Shown here: positions 20,397-29,204 of the stretch, in pieces
Layout of the letters: each line of letters starts with the position of its first letter
Position numbering within the stretch: position 1 is the first letter of the stretch
DNA from: Microbacterium sp. Root553
Lineage (GTDB): Bacteria; Actinomycetota; Actinomycetes; Actinomycetales; Microbacteriaceae
Assembly (NCBI RefSeq): GCF_001426995.1
Contig: NZ_LMFY01000002.1
Span: 206,847-270,846, forward strand
Length of the DNA: 64,000 bases
Direction of reading: 5' to 3'
Notes under the pieces: model-generated
Seen by the model: the letters and a program-made list of their open reading frames with translations, nothing else
What the model was told of the DNA's origin: nothing
Databases searched by the model: none
Program-made: the position numbers and the translations under genes

Positions 20397-20851
20397 GCGT
20401 CTCCGCCCGTCTCGCCGAACTCGGCATCGAGCTGCCGGTCGTCGCTGCGCCTGTCGCGGCCTACGTGCCCGCGGTCGTCCACGCGGGACTCGTCTACACC
20501 TCCGGCCAGCTGCCGTTCTCGGGTGGAGCTCTCCCGGCGACGGGCAAGGTCGGCGCCGAGGTCACCGCCGAAGATGCCAACGCGTACGCGCGCACCTGCG
20601 CGCTCAACGCCCTCGCCGCGGCGGCGGATGCGGCGGGCGGTGTCGACCGGATCGCCGGCGTGCTCCGTGTCGGCGGCTTCGTGGCCTCCACCCCCGACTT
20701 CACCGGTCAGCCCGGGGTGATCAACGGGGCGAGTCTCGTGCTCGGCGAGGTCTTCGGCGACGCCGGTCGCCACGCCCGCGCAGCGGTGGGCGTTCCCGTG
20801 CTGCCGCTGGACAGCCCCGTCGAGGTCGAGGTCACCTTCATCCTCGCCTGA
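20393..20851 (+). CDS. RidA-family (YjgF/YER057c) protein
   Basis: A 152-residue protein of the RidA/YjgF fold. Proven RidA members hydrolyse reactive enamine/imine intermediates from PLP enzymes. It shows the family pattern with VHAGLVYTSGQLPF near residue 28 and the conserved C-terminal VEVEVTFIL strand. It belongs to the actinobacterial subgroup lacking the classic IPEA Arg motif, so deaminase activity is not assured. The GTG start is coupled to the DUF4177 stop. Confidence 0.87.
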   Translation: MSVSARLAELGIELPVVAAPVAAYVPAVVHAGLVYTSGQLPFSGGALPATGKVGAEVTAEDANAYARTCALNALAAAADAAGGVDRIAGVLRVGGFVASTPDFTGQPGVINGASLVLGEVFGDAGRHARAAVGVPVLPLDSPVEVEVTFILA

Positions 20852-20861
20852 GCCGCGTCCT

Positions 20862-20901
20862 GCAGAACGCCCCCTCCCGAGACCGGGAGGGGGCGTTCTG
20901 C
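20862..20901. terminator. Bidirectional terminator between the RidA gene and acs
   Basis: GCAGAACGCCCCCTCCC pairs perfectly with GGGAGGGGGCGTTCTGC (17 bp, 6-nt loop). It lies between convergent genes. Confidence 0.9.
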
Positions 20902-20939
20902 GTGAGGAGTTCGCCGCGCGGTGTGCGATCCGTTGCGGT

Positions 20940-22907
20940 CTACTTGACCTGCGCCGAGATGATGCTCATCACGGCGGTGTCGGCGAGGGTCGTCGTGTCG
21001 CCGACCTCGCGCCCCTCGGCCACATCGCGCAGCAGTCGTCGCATGATCTTGCCGGAGCGGGTCTTGGGCAGTTCGCCGACGATGTAGACGTCGCGCGGTC
21101 GGGCGATCGCGCCGATCTGCTCGCCCACCCACACCCGCAGCTGCTGGGCGAGGCCGGCGGGATCGTGCGCCGAGAGGTAGCTCTCCTTGATGATCACGAA
21201 CGCCACGACGGCCTGTCCCGTCGTCTCGTCGGAGGCACCTACCACCGCGGCTTCGGCGGTGGCCTCGTGCGCCACGAGCGACGACTCGATCTCGGCGGTC
21301 GACAGACGATGGCCCGAGACGTTCATCACGTCATCCACGCGACCGAGGAGCCACAGGTCGCCGTCGGCGTCCAGCCGGGCGCCGTCGCCGGCGAAGTAGA
21401 AGCCCTGCTTCTCGAACTTCTCCCAGTACGTCTCGCGGTAGCGCTCGGGATCCCCCCAGATGCCTCGCAGCATGCTGGGCCACGGCTCGGTCACCACGAG
21501 CAGGCCGCCGTTGCCGGTGCCCACCTCGACTCCCGATTCGTCGACGACGTCGATCGAGATGCCCGGCAGCGGTACCTGGGCGGAGCCCGGCTTCGTGGCC
21601 GTGACGCCGGGAAGGGCCGAGACCATGATCGCTCCGGTCTCGGTCTGCCACCACGTGTCGACGATGGGCGTCGTGCCCGCACCGATCACGTCGCGGTACC
21701 AGATCCACGCTTCGGGGTTGATCGGCTCGCCGACCGAGCCGAGCAGGCGCAGCGACGACAGGTCGAACCTGGCCGGCACGCTGCGGCCGATCTTCATGAA
21801 CGAGCGGATGGCCGTCGGTGCCGTGTAGAAGATGGAGACCCGGTACTTCTCGATGATCTCCCACCACCGGCCGGGGTGCGGCGCGTCGGGTGTGCCCTCG
21901 TAGATCACCTGGGTGGCGCCGTTGGCGAGCGGTCCGTAGGTGACGTAGCTGTGTCCGGTGATCCAGCCGATGTCGGCGGTGCACCAGTACACGTCCGTCT
22001 CGGGATGCAGGTCGAAGACGTACTTGTGCGAGTAGGCGGCCTGAGTGAGGTAGCCGCCCGAGGTGTGCAGGATGCCCTTCGGCTTGCCGGTCGTGCCGGA
22101 CGTGTAGAGGATGAACAGCGGGTTCTCGGCGGGGAAGGCCAGCGCGGTGTGCTCGGCGGATGCGGCCGGTACCACGTCGTGCCACCAGAGGTCGCGACCC
22201 TCGTGCCACTCGACCTCGTTCTCGCCTCGGCGCACGACGAGGACGTGCTCGACCGTCTGCTGCTCGCCCTCGCCGCGGTCGGCCAGCGCCTGATCGACCG
22301 CGGGCTTCAGCGCGGACACGCGTCCCTTGCGGTAGCCGCCATCTGCGGTGATCACGAGCTTCGCCCCGGCGTCGTCGATGCGCGAGCGGAGGCTGTCGGC
22401 GCTGAAGCCGCCGAAGACGACCGAGTGGATGGCGCCGACCCTGGCGACCGCGAGCATCGAGGCGACGGCCTCGGGGATCATCGGCAGGTAGATCGCGACG
22501 CGGTCGCCGTGACCGACCCCGAGGCCCTCGAGCACATTCGCGACCCGCTTGACCTCCTCGGTCAGCTCCGCGTAGGTGATCGAGCGCGAGTCGCCGGGCT
22601 CGCCCTCCCAGTGCAGGGCGACGCGGTCGCCGTTGCCGGCCTCGACATGACGATCGAGGCAGTTGTAGGCGACGTTCAGCTCGCCGTCGTCGAACCACTT
22701 CGCGAACGGGGGAGTCGACCAGTCGAGCACCTGCGTGAACGGCGTGTGCCAATCGAGGAGGTCCCGCGACTGCTCGCCCCAGAACGCCTCGCGGTCGTTC
22801 GCGGCGCTCTCGTAGAGGGCCGGGGACGAGACGGACTGCGCGACGAACTCGTCGGACGGCGGGAATCGACGGGTCTCGTCGAGTAGGTGATCGATCTGAC
22901 TGCTCAT
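20940..22907 (-). CDS. acs: Acetyl-CoA synthetase
   Basis: Activates acetate to acetyl-CoA via acetyl-AMP; with AckA at the start of the window the cell has both the high- and low-affinity acetate routes. The 655-residue length fits. ANL-superfamily motifs include YTSGTTGKPKG (AMP binding), the WWQTETG block, and the C-terminal SGHRLSTAEIE hinge. RSGKIMRR holds the Lys that is reversibly acetylated in known Acs enzymes. ATG 22907 is chosen because AAAGGAG lies 9 nt upstream on the minus strand; longer in-frame starts lack this. Confidence 0.96.
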   Translation of the reverse strand: MSSQIDHLLDETRRFPPSDEFVAQSVSSPALYESAANDREAFWGEQSRDLLDWHTPFTQVLDWSTPPFAKWFDDGELNVAYNCLDRHVEAGNGDRVALHWEGEPGDSRSITYAELTEEVKRVANVLEGLGVGHGDRVAIYLPMIPEAVASMLAVARVGAIHSVVFGGFSADSLRSRIDDAGAKLVITADGGYRKGRVSALKPAVDQALADRGEGEQQTVEHVLVVRRGENEVEWHEGRDLWWHDVVPAASAEHTALAFPAENPLFILYTSGTTGKPKGILHTSGGYLTQAAYSHKYVFDLHPETDVYWCTADIGWITGHSYVTYGPLANGATQVIYEGTPDAPHPGRWWEIIEKYRVSIFYTAPTAIRSFMKIGRSVPARFDLSSLRLLGSVGEPINPEAWIWYRDVIGAGTTPIVDTWWQTETGAIMVSALPGVTATKPGSAQVPLPGISIDVVDESGVEVGTGNGGLLVVTEPWPSMLRGIWGDPERYRETYWEKFEKQGFYFAGDGARLDADGDLWLLGRVDDVMNVSGHRLSTAEIESSLVAHEATAEAAVVGASDETTGQAVVAFVIIKESYLSAHDPAGLAQQLRVWVGEQIGAIARPRDVYIVGELPKTRSGKIMRRLLRDVAEGREVGDTTTLADTAVMSIISAQVK

Positions 22908-22978
22908 CGGCAGGCGCTCCTTTGCGGCACGGCAGGTCATGCGGGCGAGATCGCAGCGAGGGCGATCAGGTCACCGCG

Positions 22979-22984
22979 AATCTA
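22979..22984 (-). promoter_or_regulatory. Predicted -10 box of acs
   Basis: TAGATT on the minus strand (22984-22979) predicts a start near 22972 and a leader of about 65 nt ending in the AAAGGAG ribosome site. Confidence 0.5.
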
Positions 22985-23035
22985 GTCTCGGCCACGGACA
23001 CCCAATACTGCCGAAAGTAGGTACCCGACCTGGTT

Positions 23036-23063
23036 TTGTCAGGACGGTGGCCTTGCGTACACT
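23036..23063 (+). promoter_or_regulatory. Promoter of the 6C-type RNA
   Basis: TTGTCA (23036-23041) and TACACT (23058-23063) are separated by 16 bp, giving a start near A23071. It points into the two-hairpin RNA and away from acs. Confidence 0.75.
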
Positions 23064-23070
23064 CGACCGC

Positions 23071-23172
23071 AGCCGAATTCTCATTCTGGCCTTGGCGTGC
23101 CCGACTCCCCCCTTCGAGGCACGCCCTGGGCGACACCTCATTCCCCCCGTGAGGTGTCGCCCATCTCTTTCC
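23071..23172 (+). ncRNA. 6C-type small RNA (two hairpins with six-cytosine loops)
   Basis: Hairpin 1 pairs GGCGTGCC (23094-23101) with GGCACGCC (23118-23125), plus an inner CGA/TCG, and its loop carries six C at 23107-23112. Hairpin 2 pairs GGGCGACACCTCA (23128-23140) with TGAGGTGTCGCCC (23150-23162), with six C at 23143-23148 in the loop. A T-rich tail (ATCTCTTTCC) follows, so hairpin 2 is also the terminator. This is the defining architecture of the actinobacterial 6C RNA family. C-rich loops are thought to pair with G-rich ribosome sites; the mycobacterial homologue is a growth-related regulator. Its place beside the Tad genes matches the mycobacterial locus as I remember it. It fills most of the 415-bp gap between acs and tadA. 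Confidence 0.92.
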
Positions 23173-23310
23173 TGGGAGCGCTTCCATCGCGATCGAGTGG
23201 GGACGCTCCGTCGGCCGCATGCATTTCTGCACGGATACTCGCACCGATCGGTTGCCCACAGGCCGTGCGCCGTCGCGGCTCATCGACGCGCGGGAGTCGT
23301 GGGCGCGGCC

Positions 23311-23322
23311 TAGTTTCGGGGC
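23311..23322 (+). promoter_or_regulatory. Predicted leaderless promoter of the Tad cluster
   Basis: TAGTTT at 23311-23316 is followed by 6 nt and the ATG at 23323. There is no ribosome site. Confidence 0.6.
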
Positions 23323-24336
23323 ATGTCCGCTCCTTTCGTTCTCCGGCCTCGTGTCGCGGCAGCCTCCGACGACACGGCCTCCGCGCGCTTCCGCCCCTCT
23401 GCCGAGGTCGACCCCGTGTTCGGGGCGCTCGCTCCGTTCTGCGTCGACGACGAGGTCACCGACATCTTCGTGAACGGTTCGTCCGGGCTGTTCGTCGACC
23501 GCGGGCGTGGCACCGAGGCGGTGGAGGGGTGGAGCATGTCCGAACGCGAGGTGCGGGATCTCGCCGTCGCCCTCGTGGCCAGCGGAGGACGTCACATCGA
23601 CGACCAGGCGCCGTGCGTCGACGTGCGACTGGAATCCGGCATCCGTGTGCATGCGGTGCTGGCTCCGGTCGCGACGTCGGGGACGGCCCTGTCGATCCGC
23701 GTGCCCCGGGTGCGTGCCGCCGACCTCGAGGCGCTGTCCGCGCTCGGGACGTTCGTCGACGGTCAGCTCGCCTGGTTGCGGCGCCTGGTCGGGGCGCGGG
23801 CGAACATCCTCATCACCGGGGGCACCGGCACCGGCAAGACGACGCTGTTGGCAGCCCTGCTGGCCGCCGCGCCGGCCGACGAGCGCATCGTGACGATCGA
23901 GGACGTGGCGGAACTGCGGCTGACGCATCCGCATCATGTGGCCCTGGAGGCACGACAGCCGAACCTCGAGGGCGCGGGCGGCATCAGCCTGGCCCGCCTC
24001 GTGCGGGAGTCGCTGCGGATGCGGCCCGATCGGCTGGTCGTCGGCGAGTGTCGAGGCGAAGAGGTGCGGGAGCTGCTGACGGCTCTCAACACGGGGCATG
24101 ACGGCGGAGCCGGCACGCTGCATGCCAGCGGCCTGCACGACGTGCCCGCCCGGCTCGAGGCGCTCGGCGCCCTCGCGGCGATGGACACCTCCGCTCTGGC
24201 GCGTCAGGTCGTGAGTGCGTTCACCGTCGTTCTCCACCTCGATCGCTCACCGGCGGGACAGCGCCGCATCGCCCAGGCCGGCACCTTCATCCTGGTGGGG
24301 GAGCGCCTGGGCATCGAGGAGGTGCACCCGTGGTGA
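23323..24336 (+). CDS. tadA: TadA/CpaF-family secretion ATPase
   Basis: Hexameric ATPase that powers assembly of Flp-type pili or related secreted structures at the inner membrane face. The 337 residues start with the N-terminal domain ([11 protein letters not shown], near residue 44). The RecA-like core has Walker [10 protein letters not shown] (166-174), the Asp box [12 protein letters not shown], Walker B VVGECRG and the His box TLHASG. It resembles mycobacterial Rv3659c. It heads the cluster and overlaps the next gene by 7 bases. Confidence 0.9.
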   Translation: MSAPFVLRPRVAAASDDTASARFRPSAEVDPVFGALAPFCVDDEVTDIFVNGSSGLFVDRGRGTEAVEGWSMSEREVRDLAVALVASGGRHIDDQAPCVDVRLESGIRVHAVLAPVATSGTALSIRVPRVRAADLEALSALGTFVDGQLAWLRRLVGARANILITGGTGTGKTTLLAALLAAAPADERIVTIEDVAELRLTHPHHVALEARQPNLEGAGGISLARLVRESLRMRPDRLVVGECRGEEVRELLTALNTGHDGGAGTLHASGLHDVPARLEALGALAAMDTSALARQVVSAFTVVLHLDRSPAGQRRIAQAGTFILVGERLGIEEVHPW

Positions 24337-25229
24337 TCGCGCACCGCCGACCGACGCCCGAGAGAGGCGCCGACGCGGCGACTTCCGTGCAGACTCTCGC
24401 CGTGCTGCTGCAGGCGGGCGCCATGCCCGCCGCGGCGTGGCGCCACCTCGCGTCGATCGGCGATCCGCATGCCGCGGCCGTGACGGCTCGGATCGACGAC
24501 GGCGTGGCTCTCGTCTCCGCGATCGAAGCGGAGGGCGGCCCCTGGCGTGACCTCGCCGCCGCCTGGGAGATCGCCACGACCGTCGGCGCGCCGCTCGCCG
24601 AGGTGCTGCGCATGATCGCCGAGACGCTCAGAGACGCCTCCTCAGCAGCCGACGACGTGCGCATCGCTCTCGCGGAGCCCGCGGGCACGGCACGGCTCCT
24701 GCTGTGGCTGCCGTTCGCCGGGCTGCTCCTCGGATTCGCACTCGGCTTCGACACGGTGGGGGTGATCTTCGGGACGCCGGCCGGCGCCGTCTGCGTGATC
24801 GCCGGACTCCTGCTCGTGCTCGCGGCGCGCTCGTGGACACGACGCCTGCTGCGTCGGGCACGCCCCGAGCCCGGCACTCCGGGAATGCAGGCGGAACTCG
24901 TCGCGGTCGCGCTCGCCGGAGGCGCGTCGATCCCGCGGGCGCTGCGCCTCGTCGCCGAGAGCCCCGTGTCGCGACGCGACGGCGGGGAGGAGCGGATCGG
25001 CTCGGTGCTCGAGCTCTCGCAGACGGCCGGCGTGCCCGCGGGAGAGCTGCTGCGTGCGGCCGCCGCCCAGGAACGCCATGCCTCGCGGATCGAGGGGCGC
25101 CTGCGTGCGGCCGCGCTCTCGACGAAGCTCCTGATCCCGCTCGGCGTCTGCACCCTGCCGGCGTTCCTGCTGCTCGGGGTCGCTCCCCTGCTGCTGAGCG
25201 TGCTCTCCTCGACCCCGCTGCCGCTGTGA
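24330..25229 (+). CDS. Tad-type inner-membrane platform protein with two GspF units
   Basis: A 299-residue membrane protein that appears to combine the TadB and TadC halves. A first T2SSF-like unit (about residues 15-160, with two adjacent membrane helices near 120-160) is followed by a second (about 180-290) ending in two helices. TadB/TadC form the platform on which TadA acts. Many Tad loci, including the mycobacterial one, keep these as separate genes, so a single compact gene is notable. Start GTG 24330 is inside the tadA 3' end, so the two are translationally coupled. Confidence 0.8.
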   Translation: MVIAHRRPTPERGADAATSVQTLAVLLQAGAMPAAAWRHLASIGDPHAAAVTARIDDGVALVSAIEAEGGPWRDLAAAWEIATTVGAPLAEVLRMIAETLRDASSAADDVRIALAEPAGTARLLLWLPFAGLLLGFALGFDTVGVIFGTPAGAVCVIAGLLLVLAARSWTRRLLRRARPEPGTPGMQAELVAVALAGGASIPRALRLVAESPVSRRDGGEERIGSVLELSQTAGVPAGELLRAAAAQERHASRIEGRLRAAALSTKLLIPLGVCTLPAFLLLGVAPLLLSVLSSTPLPL

Positions 25230-25282
25230 CGGCCGCGCACCACGGATGCCTCGCGCATCCCACCCAGAGAAAGAAGGAACAC

Positions 25283-25480
25283 ATGAACACCCTCCCTCCG
25301 CTGACCCGCTCGCGTGCCACGACGCTCTTCGGCGACGACACGGGCGCGGCCACCGCCGAATACGCGATCACGACCATGGCCGCCGTCGCCTTCGCGGGAC
25401 TGCTCGTGGTCATCATGAGGTCCGACGAGGTGCGCGGCATCCTCACCGATCTCATCCGCCGGGCTCTCACGGTCTCGTGA
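25283..25480 (+). CDS. DUF4244 Flp-type pilin
   Basis: A 65-residue prepilin-like protein. DTGAATAEYA near residue 20 fits Flp processing: cleavage after Gly with Glu at +5 and Tyr at +6 of the mature chain, followed by a hydrophobic helix (about 27-44). Mature length would be about 44 residues. An AGAAGGA ribosome site at 25272-25278 supports ATG 25283. No prepilin peptidase is encoded nearby, so processing must use an enzyme elsewhere. It overlaps the next gene by GTGA. Confidence 0.85.
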   Translation: MNTLPPLTRSRATTLFGDDTGAATAEYAITTMAAVAFAGLLVVIMRSDEVRGILTDLIRRALTVS

Positions 25481-25860
25481 GAGCGGCCATCCGTGCGCGT
25501 CGACGCCGGCATCGGTGCGGGAGCGAGGGCGAGGGCGAGCGCGGGTCCGTCGCGGCCGAGCTCGCTCTCGCGCTCCCCGCCGTCGTCCTCGTGCTCGTGC
25601 TCGGAGTCGGGGCGCTGGGAGCGGCGGCGCACCAGGTCGCCCTCCAGGACGCCGCGGCGGATGCGGCACGTCTGCTCGGACGCGGGGAGGACGAGGGGGC
25701 GGCGGCGCACGCGGTGGCGTCGGCGCTGTCCGGAGCCGCGATGTCGACCACGGCCACCGGCGACCTCGTGTGCGTGACGACACGGATCGAGGTCGGCATC
25801 GGCGGCTTCCTCCGCTGGGGTCTGCGCGCGCACAGCTGCGCTCTGGACGGTGGACGATGA
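25477..25860 (+). CDS. TadE-family pseudopilin
   Basis: A 127-residue protein with a very basic leader, then RGSVAAELALALP (near residue 22), matching the TadE/F pattern of Gly followed by a five-residue mature start with Glu. A single hydrophobic helix follows, then a periplasmic-type domain with a Cys pair (VCVTT and HSCALD) that could form a disulfide. GTG 25477 overlaps the pilin stop by 4 bases; longer in-frame starts overlap the pilin more and have no ribosome site. Confidence 0.8.
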   Translation: MRAAIRARRRRHRCGSEGEGERGSVAAELALALPAVVLVLVLGVGALGAAAHQVALQDAAADAARLLGRGEDEGAAAHAVASALSGAAMSTTATGDLVCVTTRIEVGIGGFLRWGLRAHSCALDGGR

Positions 25861-25888
25861 GTGGATCCGCCTCGAGAGGAGTCGCCTG

Positions 25889-26218
25889 ATGGCGGGCTCG
25901 GCCCTCGCCGCGGGTGTGCTAGCGGTGGCCGCGGCCCTCTCGCTGGGGCTGGCCGCGGTCGGGGGCGCGACGGTGACGGCGCAGCGCGCAGCGGGAGCGG
26001 CCGATGCCGCCGCGCTCGCCGCCGCGGACGCGGTGAGCGGAGCGATCCCCGCCTCGGAGGCTCCCTGTGATCTCGCGAGCAGGGTCGCGACGGCGGCCGG
26101 AGCGACCCTCACGGACTGCTCGGTGGTCGGGTACGTGGCGACTGTGCAGGTGAAGGCGGCGTACGCTGGACTCGCTGCCGTCTCCCGAGCCCGAGCCGGG
26201 CCACCCGACGGAACCTGA
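25889..26218 (+). CDS. TadE-like helicase/secretion-neighbourhood protein
   Basis: A 109-residue protein with one N-terminal membrane helix (about residues 4-28) and an Ala-rich extracytoplasmic domain with two Cys (APCDLAS, LTDCSVV). It matches the small protein that ends Tad-like clusters in actinobacteria (Rv3654c type). ATG 25889 is chosen because GAGAGGAG at 25873-25880 has ideal spacing; a GTG at 25850 would add 13 residues and overlap the preceding gene by 11 bases. Function is unknown, probably in the same assembled structure. Confidence 0.7.
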   Translation: MAGSALAAGVLAVAAALSLGLAAVGGATVTAQRAAGAADAAALAAADAVSGAIPASEAPCDLASRVATAAGATLTDCSVVGYVATVQVKAAYAGLAAVSRARAGPPDGT

Positions 26219-26316
26219 CGGCCGCACGAAGCACTTTCCCGCGCGAACGCAGGCGACCACTGGGACCAACCCATCACGGTGGTGTGTATGGTGTGCTTCG
26301 AAGAAAGGATGCTCCC

Positions 26317-29175
26317 TTGACTGAAGGCAAGAAGCTCGTCATCGTCGAGTCCCCGACGAAGATGCGGTCGATTCAGGGGTACCTCGGCGACGGCTATGAG
26401 GTCCTCAGCTCGGTCGGGCACATCCGCGACCTCGCAGACAAGAAGGACATCCCCGCCTCGGACAAGCAGGCGTACGGGAAGTACTCGATCGACGTCGACA
26501 ACGACTTCGATCCCTACTACGTCGTCTCCGATCGCAAGACCAAGACCGTCGCCGAACTCAAGCGCGCGCTCAAGAGCGCCGACGAGCTCCTGCTCGCCAC
26601 TGATGAGGACCGCGAGGGCGAGGCCATCGCCTGGCACCTGCTCGAGACGCTCAAGCCCAAGGTCCCCGTCAAGCGCATGGTCTTCCACGAGATCACGAAG
26701 GACGCCATCCAGGCGGCCATCGGCAACACCCGCGAACTCGACACCGACCTCGTCGACGCCCAGGAGACCCGCCGCATCCTCGACCGTCTCTACGGGTGGG
26801 ACGTCTCGCCCGTGCTCTGGTACAAGGTCAAGACCGGCCTGTCGGCCGGACGCGTGCAGTCCGCGGCCACGAGGATGATCGTCGAGCGCGAGCGCGAGCG
26901 CATGGCGTTCGTGTCTGCCGAGTACTGGGACGTCGAGGCCGTCGCGACCTCGAGCGCCGGGTTCACGGTGCGTCTCGTCCGCGTCGACGGCGGCCAGCTC
27001 GCCCGCGGCACCGACTTCGACGACACGGGCGCGCTGAAGAAGGCCGTCGTCATCCTCGACGAGAAGAAGGCGGCAGCCCTCGCGCTGGCCGTCGACTCGG
27101 CGGGATCCGGCACGGTCACCAAGGTCGAGGCGAAGCCCGGAACCCGCAGCCCGTACGCGCCGTTCACCACCTCGACGATGCAGCAGGAGGCAGGGCGCAA
27201 GCTCTCGATGAGCGCGAAGCAGGCGATGAGCGTCGCCCAGCGGCTCTACGAAAAGGGCTACATCACCTATATGCGAACCGACTCCGTGGCGCTGAGCACG
27301 CAGGCGGTGCAGGCCGCCCGCAGCCAGGCCGTCGCGCTGTACGGCGACACCGCCGTGCCGCTCAAGCCGCGCGTGTACAAGTCGAAGAGCAAGAACGCGC
27401 AGGAGGCGCACGAGGCGATCCGTCCCTCGGGCGAGAACTTCCGCACCCCCAAGTCCGTCGCCTCCGAGCTCGACCGCGAGGAGCACCGCCTCTACGACCT
27501 CATCTGGAAGCGGACCGTCGCGAGCCAGATGGCCGATGCGAAGTACGAGACGACGACGGTCACGATCCTCGTGGATGCGGCCGGGCAGAAGGCCGAGTTC
27601 ACGGCATCCGGAACCGTCTACACCTTCAAGGGGTTCCTCGACGCGTACGAAGAGGGGCGCGACGAGAAGCGCAACTCCCAGGATCGTTCCGACGACCAGT
27701 CGCTCCCCGCGGTCGCGGTCGGCGACGAGCTCACGATGTCGGATGCCGAGGCCAAGGGGCACCGCACCACTCCCAAGCCGCGATTCACCGAGGCCTCGCT
27801 GGTCAAGGCTCTCGAGGAGCACGGCATCGGCCGACCGTCCACGTTCGCGAGCATCATCGGGACCGTGATCGACCGTGGCTACGCGACCAAGCGAGGCCAG
27901 GCGCTCGTCCCGACCTGGCTCGCCTTCAGTGTCGTCCGACTGCTCGAGGAGCACTTCGCGCACCTGATCGACTACGACTTCACGGCATCGCTCGAAGACG
28001 ATCTCGACGCGATCGCCCGCGGCGAGCAGAAGCGCGTCGAGTGGCTGCGCTCCTTCTACTTCGGATCCGATTCGCACGTCGGCCTCCGCCAGGTCGTCGA
28101 CAACCTGGGTGAGATCGACGCGCGGGCGCTGAATTCCACGCCGATCACCGAGAACGCGACTCTGCGCTTCGGCAAGTACGGGCCGTACCTCGAGGTCGCC
28201 AACCCCGAGGCGCCCGACGAGAAGCCGCGCATCGTGAACGTCCCCGAAGACCTCGCGCCCGACGAGCTGACCGCAGCGAAGGCGCAGGAGCTCATCGACG
28301 CGCCCGTCGCCGGTGACCGTGTGCTGGGTGTCAATCCGGAGAACGGCAAGATCGTCGTCGTCAAGGACGGCCGTTTCGGGCCCTACGTGCAGGAGAACGA
28401 CCCGGTGTCCGAGGATGCCGCGGTCGACGAGGCCACCGGCGAGGTCGTCGAGGAGAAGCCCAAGCCGAAGCGCGGGGCGAAGAAGGAAGCCGAGCCGAAG
28501 CCGCGCACCGGCTCGCTGTTCCGTTCGATGTCGGTCGACACCATCGACCTCGACACCGCGCTCCAGCTTCTGAGCCTGCCGCGAGTGGTCGGTGCCGACC
28601 CCGAGACCGGCGACGAGATCACCGCGCAGAACGGACGCTACGGTCCCTACCTGAAGAAGGGGACCGACTCTCGCTCGCTGGACAGCGAATCGCAGATCTT
28701 CGACGTCACGCTCGAGAAGGCGCTGGAGATCTACGCGCAGCCGAAGTACGGCGCAGGATCCCGTCGAGCCTCCAGCGCGCTCGCGGAGTTCGAGGCGGAC
28801 CCGGTGAGCAACAAGCCGATCCGCATCCGCGACGGTCGCTTCGGTGCGTACGTGACCGATGGCGAGACGAACGTGACGATCCCGCGCGGTCAGAAGCCCG
28901 AGGACATCACCTTCGAGATCGCCGTGCAGATGCTCGCCGACAAGCGCGCCAAGGGGCCGGCCCCGAAGCGCGGCGCTGCGAAGAAGGCACCGGCCAAGAA
29001 GCCCGCCGCGAAGAAGCCCGCCGCGAAAAAGCCCGCCGCGAAGAAGCCTGCCGCCAAGAAGGCTCCGGCCAAGGCGTCGGCGACGGATGCAGAGAAGGCC
29101 GCTGCGCGCTCCGCCGCAGCCAAGAAGGCGGCGGCGACGCGTGCCGCGAACGCGGCGAAGCGTCGTGCTGAGTGA
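26317..29175 (+). CDS. topA: DNA topoisomerase I
   Basis: Type IA topoisomerase that relaxes negative supercoils. TTG 26317 is taken as start because AAGAAAGGA (26301-26309) has suitable spacing and the protein then begins LTEGKKLVIVESPTK; an ATG at 26284 would add 11 non-conserved residues. The Toprim domain has ATDEDREGEAIAWHL (near residue 91), and the active-site Tyr is Tyr318 in YMRTDS. Actinobacterial C-terminal repeat domains follow, then a Lys/Ala tail with four AAKKP-type repeats (about 890-952) that aids processivity in relatives. A -10 TATGGT at 26287-26292 gives a leader of about 18 nt. Confidence 0.96.
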   Translation: MTEGKKLVIVESPTKMRSIQGYLGDGYEVLSSVGHIRDLADKKDIPASDKQAYGKYSIDVDNDFDPYYVVSDRKTKTVAELKRALKSADELLLATDEDREGEAIAWHLLETLKPKVPVKRMVFHEITKDAIQAAIGNTRELDTDLVDAQETRRILDRLYGWDVSPVLWYKVKTGLSAGRVQSAATRMIVERERERMAFVSAEYWDVEAVATSSAGFTVRLVRVDGGQLARGTDFDDTGALKKAVVILDEKKAAALALAVDSAGSGTVTKVEAKPGTRSPYAPFTTSTMQQEAGRKLSMSAKQAMSVAQRLYEKGYITYMRTDSVALSTQAVQAARSQAVALYGDTAVPLKPRVYKSKSKNAQEAHEAIRPSGENFRTPKSVASELDREEHRLYDLIWKRTVASQMADAKYETTTVTILVDAAGQKAEFTASGTVYTFKGFLDAYEEGRDEKRNSQDRSDDQSLPAVAVGDELTMSDAEAKGHRTTPKPRFTEASLVKALEEHGIGRPSTFASIIGTVIDRGYATKRGQALVPTWLAFSVVRLLEEHFAHLIDYDFTASLEDDLDAIARGEQKRVEWLRSFYFGSDSHVGLRQVVDNLGEIDARALNSTPITENATLRFGKYGPYLEVANPEAPDEKPRIVNVPEDLAPDELTAAKAQELIDAPVAGDRVLGVNPENGKIVVVKDGRFGPYVQENDPVSEDAAVDEATGEVVEEKPKPKRGAKKEAEPKPRTGSLFRSMSVDTIDLDTALQLLSLPRVVGADPETGDEITAQNGRYGPYLKKGTDSRSLDSESQIFDVTLEKALEIYAQPKYGAGSRRASSALAEFEADPVSNKPIRIRDGRFGAYVTDGETNVTIPRGQKPEDITFEIAVQMLADKRAKGPAPKRGAAKKAPAKKPAAKKPAAKKPAAKKPAAKKAPAKASATDAEKAAARSAAAKKAAATRAANAAKRRAE

Positions 29176-29204
29176 GCGGAGCGAGCCGAAGTAAAGGCCG
29201 GTTC

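Noticed and set aside
23064..23322. A protein gene in the acs-tadA gap
   Set aside because: The frames there have no ribosome site or motif, and the hairpin RNA accounts for the sequence.
24628..28077. 1149-codon minus-strand frame over the Tad genes and topA
   Set aside because: No recognisable motif, and it spans several plus-strand genes with clear domains.
28985..29070. CRISPR-like or direct-repeat array in topA
   Set aside because: Short in-frame AAKKP codon repeats of the topoisomerase tail, with no spacers.
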